Part shown: one piece after another, positions 26,150-34,509 of the stretch
Position numbering within the stretch: position 1 is the stretch's first letter
Layout: each line of letters begins with the position of its first letter
From: Methylobacter sp.
GTDB taxonomy: Bacteria; Pseudomonadota; Gammaproteobacteria; Methylococcales; Methylomonadaceae
Assembly (NCBI GenBank): GCA_026399025.1
Contig: JAPLRU010000097.1
Span: 1 to 38,299, forward strand
Direction: 5' to 3'
Length of the DNA stretch: 38,299 bases
Position numbers and translations under genes: made by a program
Notes under the pieces: model-generated
The model's input: only the letters and a program-made list of their open reading frames with translations
What the model was told of the DNA's origin: nothing
Databases searched by the model: none

Positions 26150-26167
26150 GAACCGCTGCTGCGGTTC
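26150..26167 (+). terminator. Possible terminator after the DUF2780 gene
   Basis: GAACCGC (26150-26156) and GCGGTTC (26161-26167) form a 7-bp stem with a TGCT loop, followed after eight bases by CTCTTTTTCTTTC. It is about 120 nt after the DUF2780 stop. The short gap before the T-run makes it less than ideal. Confidence 0.35.
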
Positions 26168-26319
26168 CGTTAACTCTTTTTCTTTCGGTTTCTTAATCGG
26201 CGTATGAACAGTTAGGCGCACTACCATTAAGCCTTCCGAACTCGCCGGAAACCCTACCCCGCGCTACGCGCTCGGATGGCCTTATTCCGGCTTACGAGAC
26301 TAACGTCAAAACTCATATT

Positions 26320-26991
26320 TCAGTCCAACTTGGGTTTAATCCTGCCTTCAATTTTTGCCAACTCTTGAATAAAAACGCGAAAACTGGGATCTTTTTCTGC
26401 CACGACATCAATATTTTTATGCTTTTGAAAATCCCGACTGAGTTCATCGTAACAACGGTAGGTTTTCTCAGTCTTTGGCAATAAATATGACAAGGCTTTA
26501 TAACAGCCGGTGATTTTGGGCTTACTGAGCGACTTTTGATTATGATGCGCATAAAGCCAGCATTCCAAGGAATGAACGCTGATGCAAAAAATGATATTTT
26601 CTGAATGACGTTGATAAAAGCCGGTTTCGCCGTTGTCGATAGTTATGACCAGCTTGGCAATGACATGGGTTATTAAAACTTCCGGTGTTAATGGTTGATT
26701 TTCAGCATTAACTTGGGAAACATCGAAGCCTGTTTCGTTAGATATATCTGTATCCAATTGAATAACGACAAAGCGGTTATTGAGGACGTCATCCCGAAAT
26801 CGCGTTGTTGTCAAATACTCAAGCAACATTTGCCAGCCGCCGAAACCTTTTTGCTGTTGGTCGGTTTCATCAAAAAGCGGTTGTAACTGCGTTATTTCTT
26901 GATCAAAGTCTGGATTTTCAAAATAACCGCATAGAATATTTTCAATCGTGATTTGATCCGTCACGCCTTCACACGCTAAGCCGAATAGCAT
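26320..26991 (-). CDS. TOPRIM-like (RloB/DUF4276-like) putative nuclease partner
   Basis: This 223-residue protein starts MLFGLACEGVTDQITIENIL, placing an acidic E8 in a CEGxTD loop as in TOPRIM-type nucleases. VVIQLDTDI (75-83) supplies a D-x-D pair (D80, D82). HSLECWLYAHH (140-150) resembles the E-x-W-L segment of RloB and DUF4276 proteins. These are the elements expected of the TOPRIM half of split OLD-like systems, such as AriB-type or AbiL-type partners. It lies 4 nt after the AAA ATPase gene, with an AAAGGA ribosome site within the end of that gene, so the two are co-translated. Nuclease activity and a defence role are inference; I have no family match in hand. Confidence 0.6.
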   Translation of the reverse strand: MLFGLACEGVTDQITIENILCGYFENPDFDQEITQLQPLFDETDQQQKGFGGWQMLLEYLTTTRFRDDVLNNRFVVIQLDTDISNETGFDVSQVNAENQPLTPEVLITHVIAKLVITIDNGETGFYQRHSENIIFCISVHSLECWLYAHHNQKSLSKPKITGCYKALSYLLPKTEKTYRCYDELSRDFQKHKNIDVVAEKDPSFRVFIQELAKIEGRIKPKLD

Positions 26992-26995
26992 AAAT

Positions 26996-28351
26996 TTAAA
27001 ATCCTTTCGGTAAGCCGCCTAAATAACCTCTTAAAAAGGCTTCCGATAGTTTTAAATCTTCATTCGTCGATGAACGCGGCTTGTCTTCCAAGGTGATGCG
27101 TTTATAGCGGGTGTGGCCTTGTTTATTCCGGGAAACTACTAACAAGCGTTGTTCGTCATCGCCTAAATCAATGCCGTCTAAAATCGCCGGGTTATGGGTG
27201 GTTACAAACACTTGCTTGTCGTATTTTTTCGCTAAGCGGATTAATTCTTTAATGAGCTTGGTGCATAACTTGGGATTCAACGAGGTGTCGATATTGTCGA
27301 TAGCAAATATTTTCGGGGTGTCGTCCGATACCATCAACGCGATATAAAACAACACGAATAGAAAACCTTCATTGGCGCTACGTTGGTCGAAGGCCATAGT
27401 TAAATAGCGGTCGGTAATGGTGACTTTGTCTTCGGATGCGGATAAATCTTTAGGGATTTCGAGTTCGGAATACCAATCGAAAAGCTGTAGGGTGGTGTGG
27501 ATTTCCTGACGTTGTTCGGGCGATTTACTCTGTATCACTTTTAATAGTTTTAGTAACCCTTCGCCATTAATGCCTAGGGGTTCAATTTGGCCTTCTTTGT
27601 AGAAATTTCTGAGAGCAGTGTTTTCTGGAGAATAAATGATGAAGTTTTTTATTTTATTTTCGTTATTTTCAATAACTTCAGAGTTTTTAAGATATTTTTC
27701 AGCATCTTCTTCATTATATTTAAAAAAAAGTTCAGTTGTAATATCAGATTTTACGTTTTTTATTATTTCATCTTTAATATTTAATACCAGATTTTCTTTA
27801 ATTGCACTTTTCAAAGTTTCTCTAATTTTATCATCCAAATTCATCAACTTTTCTTTAATTTCATCATCCAAATCCATCAACATTATGTTTTCATTGAATT
27901 CATCTTCAATTAAACGTTGTATTTGTTTATCAAGCTTCTCTTCAACTGCATGTTGTATTTGTTTATCAAGCTCCTTTTCAACTGTATGCTGTATTTGCTT
28001 ATTTAAGTCAAGATATCTAATCCAATTCGCATAAGGCTGGTTATCATTAATTAATGTATATTTTTCTAAAATATCTAAATTTTCAAAATTTACATCGATT
28101 TTTATAGGCTCTTGCAGACTCTCATTTTTAAAAGCAGAACGCATCAGCTCAGGTTCAGTTACTCTAATTCCTCTCGACCCTAAAAACTCATGATCCAATT
28201 TATCCGCTGCCGCCGCAGCAGCCAAAGCAATTGCCTCCAACAAATTACTTTTCCCGCAACCGTTTTCGCCGATAAACACATTAAAACGCCCGACTTCCAA
28301 AGTCAGATCATGTAGGGATTTATAATTGTTTATGTGCAGTTTACGAATCAT
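26996..28351 (-). CDS. AAA/SMC-like ATPase (AAA_15/AAA_21 type) with coiled-coil insert
   Basis: This 451-residue protein has an ABC/SMC-like ATPase head. Walker A is GENGCGKSN (28-36), a signature-like RSANEG (324-329), Walker B KIFAIDNID (347-355), where the usual DE pair reads DN, and an H-loop in TTHNPAIL (384-391). The region at about 112-235 is an inserted, highly charged helical segment with a 12-residue repeat (KQIQHTVEKELD-like, three copies). Its DNA is far more AT-rich than the head; at 27721-27780 only about one base in six is G or C. The gene comes first in a two-gene operon with a TOPRIM-like protein. Similar ATPase-plus-TOPRIM pairs are anti-phage systems (PARIS, AbiL, split OLD). 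The function here is inferred. Confidence 0.7.
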   Translation of the reverse strand: MIRKLHINNYKSLHDLTLEVGRFNVFIGENGCGKSNLLEAIALAAAAAADKLDHEFLGSRGIRVTEPELMRSAFKNESLQEPIKIDVNFENLDILEKYTLINDNQPYANWIRYLDLNKQIQHTVEKELDKQIQHAVEEKLDKQIQRLIEDEFNENIMLMDLDDEIKEKLMNLDDKIRETLKSAIKENLVLNIKDEIIKNVKSDITTELFFKYNEEDAEKYLKNSEVIENNENKIKNFIIYSPENTALRNFYKEGQIEPLGINGEGLLKLLKVIQSKSPEQRQEIHTTLQLFDWYSELEIPKDLSASEDKVTITDRYLTMAFDQRSANEGFLFVLFYIALMVSDDTPKIFAIDNIDTSLNPKLCTKLIKELIRLAKKYDKQVFVTTHNPAILDGIDLGDDEQRLLVVSRNKQGHTRYKRITLEDKPRSSTNEDLKLSEAFLRGYLGGLPKGF

Positions 28352-28441
28352 GCTGTATTAGTTTTACCGATATGATAATTGGGCTAAATCATAACATAGC
28401 CCGAAGTTCGTCAGTGCAAAGGAAGAGTGAAACCCTCTTAT

Positions 28442-28653
28442 GGTTCCCACGCTCCGCGCTCATGGTTATACACATCTCGATGTAGGCCGGAATAAGCCGG
28501 TCCGCGCTTTAGCGCAGGACCGGCGTTTCCGGCATCCCGAGGCTTGGGAGCGCCGGAAACGCCCACCCTGGCTATCGCCGGGCGGGCTTATTCCGGCCTA
28601 CGTCCCGTCTTGAACAGACTTGTGTATAAAGACGAGCGCTCCGCGTGGGAACC
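28442..28653. repeat. Composite palindromic element, copy 1
   Basis: The outer ends are GGTTCCCACGC (28442-28452) and GCGTGGGAACC (28643-28653), an 11-bp inverted repeat. Inside, GTAGGCCGGAATAAG (28482-28496) and CTTATTCCGGCCTAC (28587-28601) form a perfect 15-bp inverted repeat, with a further GC-rich palindrome between them. A second copy, in inverted orientation and lacking one inner arm, lies at about 34277-34431. Confidence 0.75.
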
Positions 28654-28702
28654 CAGTGAGGGACGCTCCGGCATCCCGAACCGCAGAGCGGTTCATACTG
28701 CA

Positions 28703-28723
28703 TTCCCACGCGGAGCGTGGGAA
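28703..28723. repeat. TTCCCACGC/GCGTGGGAA palindrome
   Basis: TTCCCACGC (28703-28711), GGA, and GCGTGGGAA (28715-28723) form a perfect 9-bp hairpin of the same GTTCCCACGC family seen at about 257, 28442, 34105 and 34492. Confidence 0.75.
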
Positions 28724-28887
28724 CGATAAGTTCAAGTTTCGGGAAGTTATTGTGGGCCACATCCTTAGTCCAAAGGAAGAGTAAAAGCCTGCTGCTCCCG
28801 GAAAGCCCCGCGTCAAATGTGGCGACTGCCGGCATAGTTCAGCAAGGTCATTCCAGCTAATTGCGCTACTGTTGAGCCCATTTTTCA

Positions 28888-31800
28888 CTACCCCCCAACA
28901 ATCAAAACCCGACTCCGTCCCCCGCCCTGCTTTTCCACCACCACCTTGGCCCCAATCCGCTCAACCAAAATAGGCACATGCGAAATCACGCCGACTTTTC
29001 TGCCCAAGGCTTGCAAGGTGTCCAGGCTGGCGATGGCGATGTCCAGCGTTTCCGGGTCCAGGCTGCCGAAACCCTCGTCGATAAACAGCGATTCGACCTG
29101 GGTTTTATTCGATGACAACGACGCCAAACCCAAAGCCAGCGCCAATGACACCAGAAAGCTTTCGCCGCCGGACAGGCTGTGGACGCTACGCACATCGTCG
29201 GCCATGTCGCGGTCGATGATTTGCAGTTCCAAATCGCTGCCCGGTACGCGTTGCAGCGCGTAGCGCTTGGCGAAGTCTTCAAGATGCCGGTTGCTGTGCG
29301 CCAGCAGCGCTTCCAACGTCAGGCTTTGGGCGAACACCCGAAACTTGACGCCGTTTTTTGAACCGATGGTGTCATTCAGGCTTTCCCATTGCCCCCAACG
29401 CGCTTGTTGGCTGTCCAACTCCGCTTTCAACACCCGCCCGCTTTCGATTTTTTTATCGTCTTCCCGCAGCAGTATGATCTGCTCTTGTTTTTGGCTGTAC
29501 GCAAGCTGTCTTTGCTGCTGCAATTCGGCCGATTGTTTATGGGCGTCTTCTTCAAGGATTTCGACGGGTTGATTTTGCAGCTTAGCGCAATCCTCGGCTT
29601 TAACTTTTAATAAAGCCGCGGACTCTTGCAACGCCCGTTCCAGCGCCGCCATTCGGCTTTTCTGTTCGCTCAGCCAGTGTTCGTCTTGTTCCAGCAACCG
29701 GCTTAGTTGGTCAAGATCGATGCCTTGTTTGTGCAGCGATTGGTTCAGCGCATTTAGCGCTTTATCCAGATTGCCGTGGCGTCTGCCGGTTTCGGCTTGC
29801 CAGTGTTGCTGATTTTGTTGATGCGCTGCCAGTTCGGTTTCCGCCTGATTAACGCTGTTCCCGGCTTGCAGGTGAACGGCTCTCGCGCTTTGTAGGTTTT
29901 GATTGAGGGTTTGTTCGTAACTGTCGGCAGTCATCTTGGGCAGCACCGCCTCGCGTTGTTGTGACAGTTTTTGCTGTTCCGCTGTTTGGGCGCTTAACTC
30001 GGCCTGTTTAAGCCGGTGTTGTTGCTTGCACTGTTGCAGCGCCTGCTCGGCGAGTTTTTGATCGCGGTTGATTTTTTCCAGGGCTTTGCTCGCGCTTTCA
30101 ATTTGCTGCTCGCTACGCTGGAATTGCCGCGCTTGGTCCGCGCACTCTTGCCGGAATGTTGCGGCGGCGTTTTGCAAGCAAGACTGCCAGTTCTCCACCT
30201 GCCGGAACGGTACCGCCAATAAATCGATAATCGCTTGCAGCTGTTGTTCTAACTGTTGAATGTCGCTGAGCTTATTTTCCAACTCGGCTTTGTTTTTGGC
30301 GTATTGCTTATCCAGTCCGGCGTATTCGGCCGTTAAATTTTCCTTGTTCAGTTGGGCCGCATCGAATAAGCCCTGTACCGCTTTAAGTTGTTTTTGCAAT
30401 TCGAGCGAGGATTTTTCTTGTTGCTTGATCAGCGTCAACTCGGCATCGATGTGTTCTTGATGGATTTTAAGTGCGGGTAAAAGTTGAATATCACAAACGG
30501 CGAAATCAGATTTATGCTGCGAAATGTCACTGTCTGAGTTTTTTTGAATCCCCTCACCCCAGCCCTCTCCCGAAGGGAGAGGGGGATAAGAAGTGCAGTC
30601 ATTGAATATATCTTGCATCGCTAATCCGGCCCAATCATTGCCGCATTGAACCAGTTTTGCCTGCGCTTCGGCCAAGTTTTCGGCCAGCGTTGTTTTTTGC
30701 TCTTGCCCCTGACCGATACTTTTAGTCAATTCGGCGATTGTTTTAATCCGCGTTTCATGTTGGCTTTCCAGCTCAGCGACCCGTGCCGATTGGGCGGCGG
30801 CATGTTCATTGCCGATGCCGGCCTGACTTTTCCAGGGATGCTCAAGCGCTCCGCACACCGGGCAAGGCTGATCGTCTTGCAATAAAGAGCGGAATTGTTC
30901 GGCGTTTTTATGCGTGGTTGCGTGTATCAGTTCCAAGGCTTTTTTGGCTTCGACCAAGGCAATACCATGACTTGCCTGCTGCTGATTTAAGCTTTGCAGT
31001 TGCAGCGTAGTGTCATTAAGCGCTTGTTCGGTAACGGCCAGCTTATCCGTGTCCTGCGTGATAGCCTGTTGCCATTCCTGTGCATGATTCGCCAGTTGCA
31101 GCGCTTGAGTGATGTGTTCGCGCTTGATTTCAAGCCGGTCTTTTGCCCGATGCAAGTCTTCAAGCGACTGGCGGCCGTCTTGTGTTTTCAGTTGCGCCAA
31201 GGTCTGCCGGTGCTGTTCCAGCTGTTCGTGACTGCCGTTAAGCGCCCGCTTTAATGCCGCCAAGCTGAGTTCATCCTGGGCCGCCGCCCGCTTTAATTGC
31301 TCGGCATTGTGTTCGGCGTCTGTTTTCCGGCCATTCAAGATTTGATAGCGTTCCAGCTCGGCATCCCATCGGCTCCATTCGGCGGCAATCGGTTTAAGCG
31401 CCTGATTTTGTTCCAGCCAAAGATTAAGCTGTTGCAGCCTCTGAGTTTGTTCCGTCTGTCGGCTTAACAGCGCTTGATGGTCTTTTTCGGCACCGCCCAA
31501 AACTTCAAGCAATTGCTTTTCTTCGCTCGCCAAGGTACTGACAGCCTGATGGATTACCTCAATGCGGGTATCCAACGCCCTGGCTTGTAGCAATACCGGT
31601 TGCGCCTGTTGCTGTCGGCGTTCGGCTTCGGTTAACGCAACAGTCAAAATCTCAAGCTGTTCCTTCGCGCGTTGCCGTTTGATTTCAGCGGCGGCTTGCT
31701 CTATGCCGCTGTCTTTGAGTTTTTGTTCGGCCTCCCGATGTTCGGCCTCGGCGGTTTGATAGTGATTTAACAGCGGCCTTAACGGTTGCGCGGCTTCGAC

Positions 31801-32709
31801 TTTTTGCATTAACTGTCGTTCGGCTTCGGCCGCGTCCCAGGCCTGTTGACTGACGCTAAGCGCTTCGCGGGCAAGCTGCTCGGCTTGTTGGCGTTTTTTC
31901 AGTTCGGCATACCAATCGATAATCTTTTGAGTGCTTGCGATGTGTTTATCCAGCTCGGCCAACTGGGCTATGAATTGATCCCGTTGCTGTTCCAGCAGTT
32001 GACGGGCTTCTGCATCCAGCGGGATTTGATGCTGTATCCGCTCGGCAATTTGGCTTAACGCGTCTTTTTCCTGCCGCGCCCGCTCGAATGCGGCGATAGA
32101 CAGTTCGGAATAAAGTTCGGTGCCGGTGATACGCTCCAATAAGCTGGAACGCTCGTCTTTTTTGGCTTTTAAAAACGCGGCAAAATCGCCTTGAGCCAAT
32201 AATACCGAGCGGCGGAACTGGTCGAAGTTAAGGTCGATCAATTCGCCGATGACTTCCAGAGTGTTTTTCTTGCCCTGCCCTATGCGCTGACCGTCATCGA
32301 TTTTAGTTAAGCTGACTTCCTGCGCCTGCAAACGTCCGTCGACTTTGCCGCGCGCCTTGCTGACTTCCCAGCGCGCACGGTAATGCTGTTTGTCCTTGCC
32401 GATAAAATCCACTTCGGCATAAGCGTTGCCGGTGCCGCGGCGTAATATCGAACGCACATCGTTACTGGTGACGCGCAGATTTTCGTCTTCATCTTTATGG
32501 CCTACCGCAAAACCGTGACCGTCCGGCAGGCGCGGGATTTTGTCGTACAACGCCAGACACAAGGCATCCAGAATCGTGCTTTTACCGGCGCCGGTTTGGC
32601 CGGTAATCGCAAAGAGTCCGGCTTGCGCCAATGCCCCGGCATCCAGCAAAATCTCGAACGGCTCGGCCAAACTTGCCAGATTTTTTCCGCGTATCGCTAA
32701 AATGCGCAT
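28888..32709 (-). CDS. sbcC: SbcC, ATPase subunit of the SbcCD nuclease
   Basis: SbcC is the Rad50-like half of the nuclease that cleaves hairpins and long palindromes and trims DNA ends. This 1273-residue protein has Walker A GQTGAGKST at about 37-45, long coiled coils, a zinc hook CPVCG with C616 and C619, a C-terminal signature LSGGES and Walker B SLFIDEGFG. It starts one base into the sbcD stop (TAATG), the tight operon usual for this pair. Residues about 707-721 (SYPPLPSGEGWGEG) are encoded by a dispersed palindromic element (30549-30586) that sits in the coil past the hook and does not resemble SbcC sequence. The reading frame stays open, so the protein may still work. Confidence 0.95.
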   Translation of the reverse strand: MRILAIRGKNLASLAEPFEILLDAGALAQAGLFAITGQTGAGKSTILDALCLALYDKIPRLPDGHGFAVGHKDEDENLRVTSNDVRSILRRGTGNAYAEVDFIGKDKQHYRARWEVSKARGKVDGRLQAQEVSLTKIDDGQRIGQGKKNTLEVIGELIDLNFDQFRRSVLLAQGDFAAFLKAKKDERSSLLERITGTELYSELSIAAFERARQEKDALSQIAERIQHQIPLDAEARQLLEQQRDQFIAQLAELDKHIASTQKIIDWYAELKKRQQAEQLAREALSVSQQAWDAAEAERQLMQKVEAAQPLRPLLNHYQTAEAEHREAEQKLKDSGIEQAAAEIKRQRAKEQLEILTVALTEAERRQQQAQPVLLQARALDTRIEVIHQAVSTLASEEKQLLEVLGGAEKDHQALLSRQTEQTQRLQQLNLWLEQNQALKPIAAEWSRWDAELERYQILNGRKTDAEHNAEQLKRAAAQDELSLAALKRALNGSHEQLEQHRQTLAQLKTQDGRQSLEDLHRAKDRLEIKREHITQALQLANHAQEWQQAITQDTDKLAVTEQALNDTTLQLQSLNQQQASHGIALVEAKKALELIHATTHKNAEQFRSLLQDDQPCPVCGALEHPWKSQAGIGNEHAAAQSARVAELESQHETRIKTIAELTKSIGQGQEQKTTLAENLAEAQAKLVQCGNDWAGLAMQDIFNDCTSYPPLPSGEGWGEGIQKNSDSDISQHKSDFAVCDIQLLPALKIHQEHIDAELTLIKQQEKSSLELQKQLKAVQGLFDAAQLNKENLTAEYAGLDKQYAKNKAELENKLSDIQQLEQQLQAIIDLLAVPFRQVENWQSCLQNAAATFRQECADQARQFQRSEQQIESASKALEKINRDQKLAEQALQQCKQQHRLKQAELSAQTAEQQKLSQQREAVLPKMTADSYEQTLNQNLQSARAVHLQAGNSVNQAETELAAHQQNQQHWQAETGRRHGNLDKALNALNQSLHKQGIDLDQLSRLLEQDEHWLSEQKSRMAALERALQESAALLKVKAEDCAKLQNQPVEILEEDAHKQSAELQQQRQLAYSQKQEQIILLREDDKKIESGRVLKAELDSQQARWGQWESLNDTIGSKNGVKFRVFAQSLTLEALLAHSNRHLEDFAKRYALQRVPGSDLELQIIDRDMADDVRSVHSLSGGESFLVSLALALGLASLSSNKTQVESLFIDEGFGSLDPETLDIAIASLDTLQALGRKVGVISHVPILVERIGAKVVVEKQGGGRSRVLIVGG
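30549..30586. repeat. CCCTCTCCC palindromic element inside sbcC
   Basis: CCCCTCACCCCAG leads into CCCTCTCCC (30563-30571), GAA and GGGAGAGGG (30575-30583): the same family as at 12958, 16364, 34149 and 34214, here translated in frame. The surrounding residues (about 700-735) also look unlike a coiled coil, so the inserted tract may be longer than the hairpin. Confidence 0.8.
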
Positions 32710-33989
32710 TATTTGGCTCCTTGCAGGCTTTCAAGCAGTTCGTTAAACAATGCACTCATCGCTTCGGGCGCTTCTTTGTCATATTTGTTGTGATAACAGC
32801 GCTGAAAAACCTCCAACGGTTGCAGCTCTTCCAAACGCTCTTCGATGTTCAGATCGGCCAGACTTTTTTCGCTGCCGCTGTAGGCGGTGGAGATTTTCAA
32901 TAAGCGCAGCGGTAATTTGGCAATGACTTCTTCAATCTGCTGACGCAAGCCGGGCTCCGGTTTTTCGAGTCGGATACGCAATTCAAGCAGCGGTGTTTGC
33001 TCCGGCGGCAGATCGTCCAGAACCAGATTTTTCAAATGTTCGATCGCTTCCGGCAATACGGCAAAATCTTTGCCGTTGGGGATTCTGAGTAATTGAACGC
33101 TGCGGGGGATTTTAAGCGCGGCCGTTGCCACCGGCTGACCGGCTTTGATGTCGACCTGAACGACTTGATGCGGATAATCGCTTTCATCGAATGACAGCGG
33201 AATCGGCGAACCGCTGTAACGAATATGTTCGTTGGCGCCGACCCGTTGCGCCAAATGCAAATGGCCTAAGGCGACATAAGCCACCTCATCCGGGAATAAC
33301 TCGACCGGCAAGGCATGTTGGTTGCCGCCCAGTATCTTGCGCTCGCTCAATTCGGAGACCGCGCCGTTGACCATATAGCAATGTCCGGTCAGGATCAGGC
33401 TTTCGGCATTGCCCGCCCTTTGTTGCAGCTGCGCGAACAATTCGCCATACAGCGTTTTCATGCCGGAAATTAACGGATCGCTGTCTTGTTCGCCCGGTCT
33501 TTCAGTATCAACACTTTGTTCATCCTTAGCAGTCGAAGGCAAATCGGCATTGCGCAAGAACGGCATGGCGCCGCACCAGGCTTTAATTTCACCCGCCGCA
33601 TTGGTCAGCGGCACCAGCAAGCGTTCCCAATCGATATGACCCCGATCCTCGCGCGACAAACCGCCCACCACCGTAACGCCCAGCGCGTTCAGTATCGGGG
33701 ACGGCGCATCGAGACGCGAAGCGGAATCGTGATTGCCGCCGATTAAAACAATGTTAAGGTTCGGCAGTCGGGATTTGGCTTTAACCAGAAAGTCGTAAAG
33801 CTGCGACTGCGCGGCGGAAGAAGGATTGGCCGAATCGAAAATATCGCCCGCAACGATTAACGCGTCGACTTGCTTGCCGTGCAATTGATCCAGCAACCAG
33901 TCCAGAAACCGCTGATGCTCCAGTTGCCGCGAAACGCCATGTAAATGATGGCCCAAATGCCAATCTGCCGTGTGGAATAGTCTTAACAT
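32709..33989 (-). CDS. sbcD: SbcD, nuclease subunit of SbcCD
   Basis: SbcD is the Mre11-like, Mn2+-dependent phosphoesterase that acts with SbcC on DNA ends and hairpins. This 426-residue protein has the calcineurin-like metal motifs in order: TADWHLG (D9, H11), AGDIFD (D49), GGNHDSA (N86, H87), GHCYMVNG, and ALGHLHLA. The C-terminal part carries the capping and SbcC-contact region. It is the first gene of sbcDC and overlaps sbcC by one base. The ATG at 33989 has only a weak ribosome site. About 520 gene-free bases filled with repeats lie upstream, so its promoter must lie close to or within them. Confidence 0.95.
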   Translation of the reverse strand: MLRLFHTADWHLGHHLHGVSRQLEHQRFLDWLLDQLHGKQVDALIVAGDIFDSANPSSAAQSQLYDFLVKAKSRLPNLNIVLIGGNHDSASRLDAPSPILNALGVTVVGGLSREDRGHIDWERLLVPLTNAAGEIKAWCGAMPFLRNADLPSTAKDEQSVDTERPGEQDSDPLISGMKTLYGELFAQLQQRAGNAESLILTGHCYMVNGAVSELSERKILGGNQHALPVELFPDEVAYVALGHLHLAQRVGANEHIRYSGSPIPLSFDESDYPHQVVQVDIKAGQPVATAALKIPRSVQLLRIPNGKDFAVLPEAIEHLKNLVLDDLPPEQTPLLELRIRLEKPEPGLRQQIEEVIAKLPLRLLKISTAYSGSEKSLADLNIEERLEELQPLEVFQRCYHNKYDKEAPEAMSALFNELLESLQGAK

Positions 33990-34120
33990 TGTTTTTTAAA
34001 GAGTTTGGCGGTAGGTAAGATAACTCAAGTGTATTAAAACCGGTGTTCGAATCAAGTGCTTAGCGGAACAAGCTCAATTTCCGCAATGGCTTTAACGCTA
34101 TCGCTCCCACGCTCCGGCAC

Positions 34121-34274
34121 CACTGCCATTAAGTTAAGGATGCACAGTCCCTTCTCCCTCCGGGAGAAGGCTAGGATGAGGGGATCAAATAAGGCTTTTT
34201 TCCTTATTTTTATTCTCCTCACCCAGACCCTCTCCAGCAGGAGAGGGAGCTTTTTTCTTAACTTAATGGCAGTT
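34121..34274. mobile_element. MITE-like element with 17-bp TIRs and 12-bp flanking direct repeats
   Basis: ACTGCCATTAAGTTAAG (34122-34138) and its exact complement CTTAACTTAATGGCAGT (34257-34273) bound a 118-bp core. Each end is separated by one base from a 12-bp direct repeat, ACGCTCCGGCAC, at 34109-34120 and 34275-34286, which looks like a target-site duplication within the GTTCCCACGC-type repeat. The core contains two CCCTCTCC-type hairpins (34149-34184 and 34214-34250) facing each other. It has no coding capacity, so movement would need a transposase elsewhere. Confidence 0.65.
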
Positions 34275-34276
34275 AC

Positions 34277-34431
34277 GCTCCGGCACTCGTCTTTATACAC
34301 AAGTCTGTTCAAAACAGGACGTAGGCCGGAATAAGCCCGCCCGGCGACAGCCAGAGTGGGCGTTTCCGGCACTCCCAAGCCTCGGAATGCCGGAAACGAG
34401 ATGCGTATAACGATGCCGGCCTGGGAACGAT
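34277..34431. repeat. Composite palindromic element, copy 2 (inverted, internally deleted)
   Basis: Compared with the complement of copy 1 (28442-28653), the order GACTTGTGTATAAAGACGAG, then GTAGGCCGGAATAAGCCC, GGCGTTTCCGGC and CCCAAGCCTCG is preserved. The distal arm with the second GTAGGCC repeat is missing, and the match resumes at AGATGxGTATAAC. The two copies flank sbcCD in opposite orientation. Confidence 0.75.
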
Positions 34432-34509
34432 TTCTAATAATTATTTTTTCCTTCGTGAACTTCGTGTCTTCGTGGTGAAGGCTTTCTATCGTTCCCACGC
34501 TGCGCTTAA

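Larger units (their letters stand above)
28352..28887. other. Gene-free stretch of dispersed palindromes
   Basis: No gene is supported in these 535 bases; open frames across it come from the palindromes. It contains the composite element at 28442-28653 and the palindrome at 28703-28723, and separates the end of sbcC from the start of the ATPase operon. Confidence 0.6.
33990..34509. other. Gene-free stretch of repeats upstream of sbcD
   Basis: No credible gene is present; open frames here are translations of palindromes. It contains a MITE-like element (34121-34274), the second copy of the composite palindromic element, and a final GTTCCCACGC near 34492. The sbcD promoter should be in the AT-rich 33990-34060. 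Confidence 0.6.

Noticed and set aside
28544-28888. Overlapping open frames on both strands between the ATPase operon and sbcC
   Set aside because: They read through palindromic repeats and have biased, repeat-derived sequence.
34045-34053. GTTCGAATC, a T-loop-like sequence suggesting a tRNA
   Set aside because: The flanking bases do not form the T-stem and no anticodon or acceptor arms are found around it.
34052-34498. A 148-codon minus-strand open frame upstream of sbcD
   Set aside because: It is made of the MITE-like element and the composite palindromic element, with no protein-like motif.
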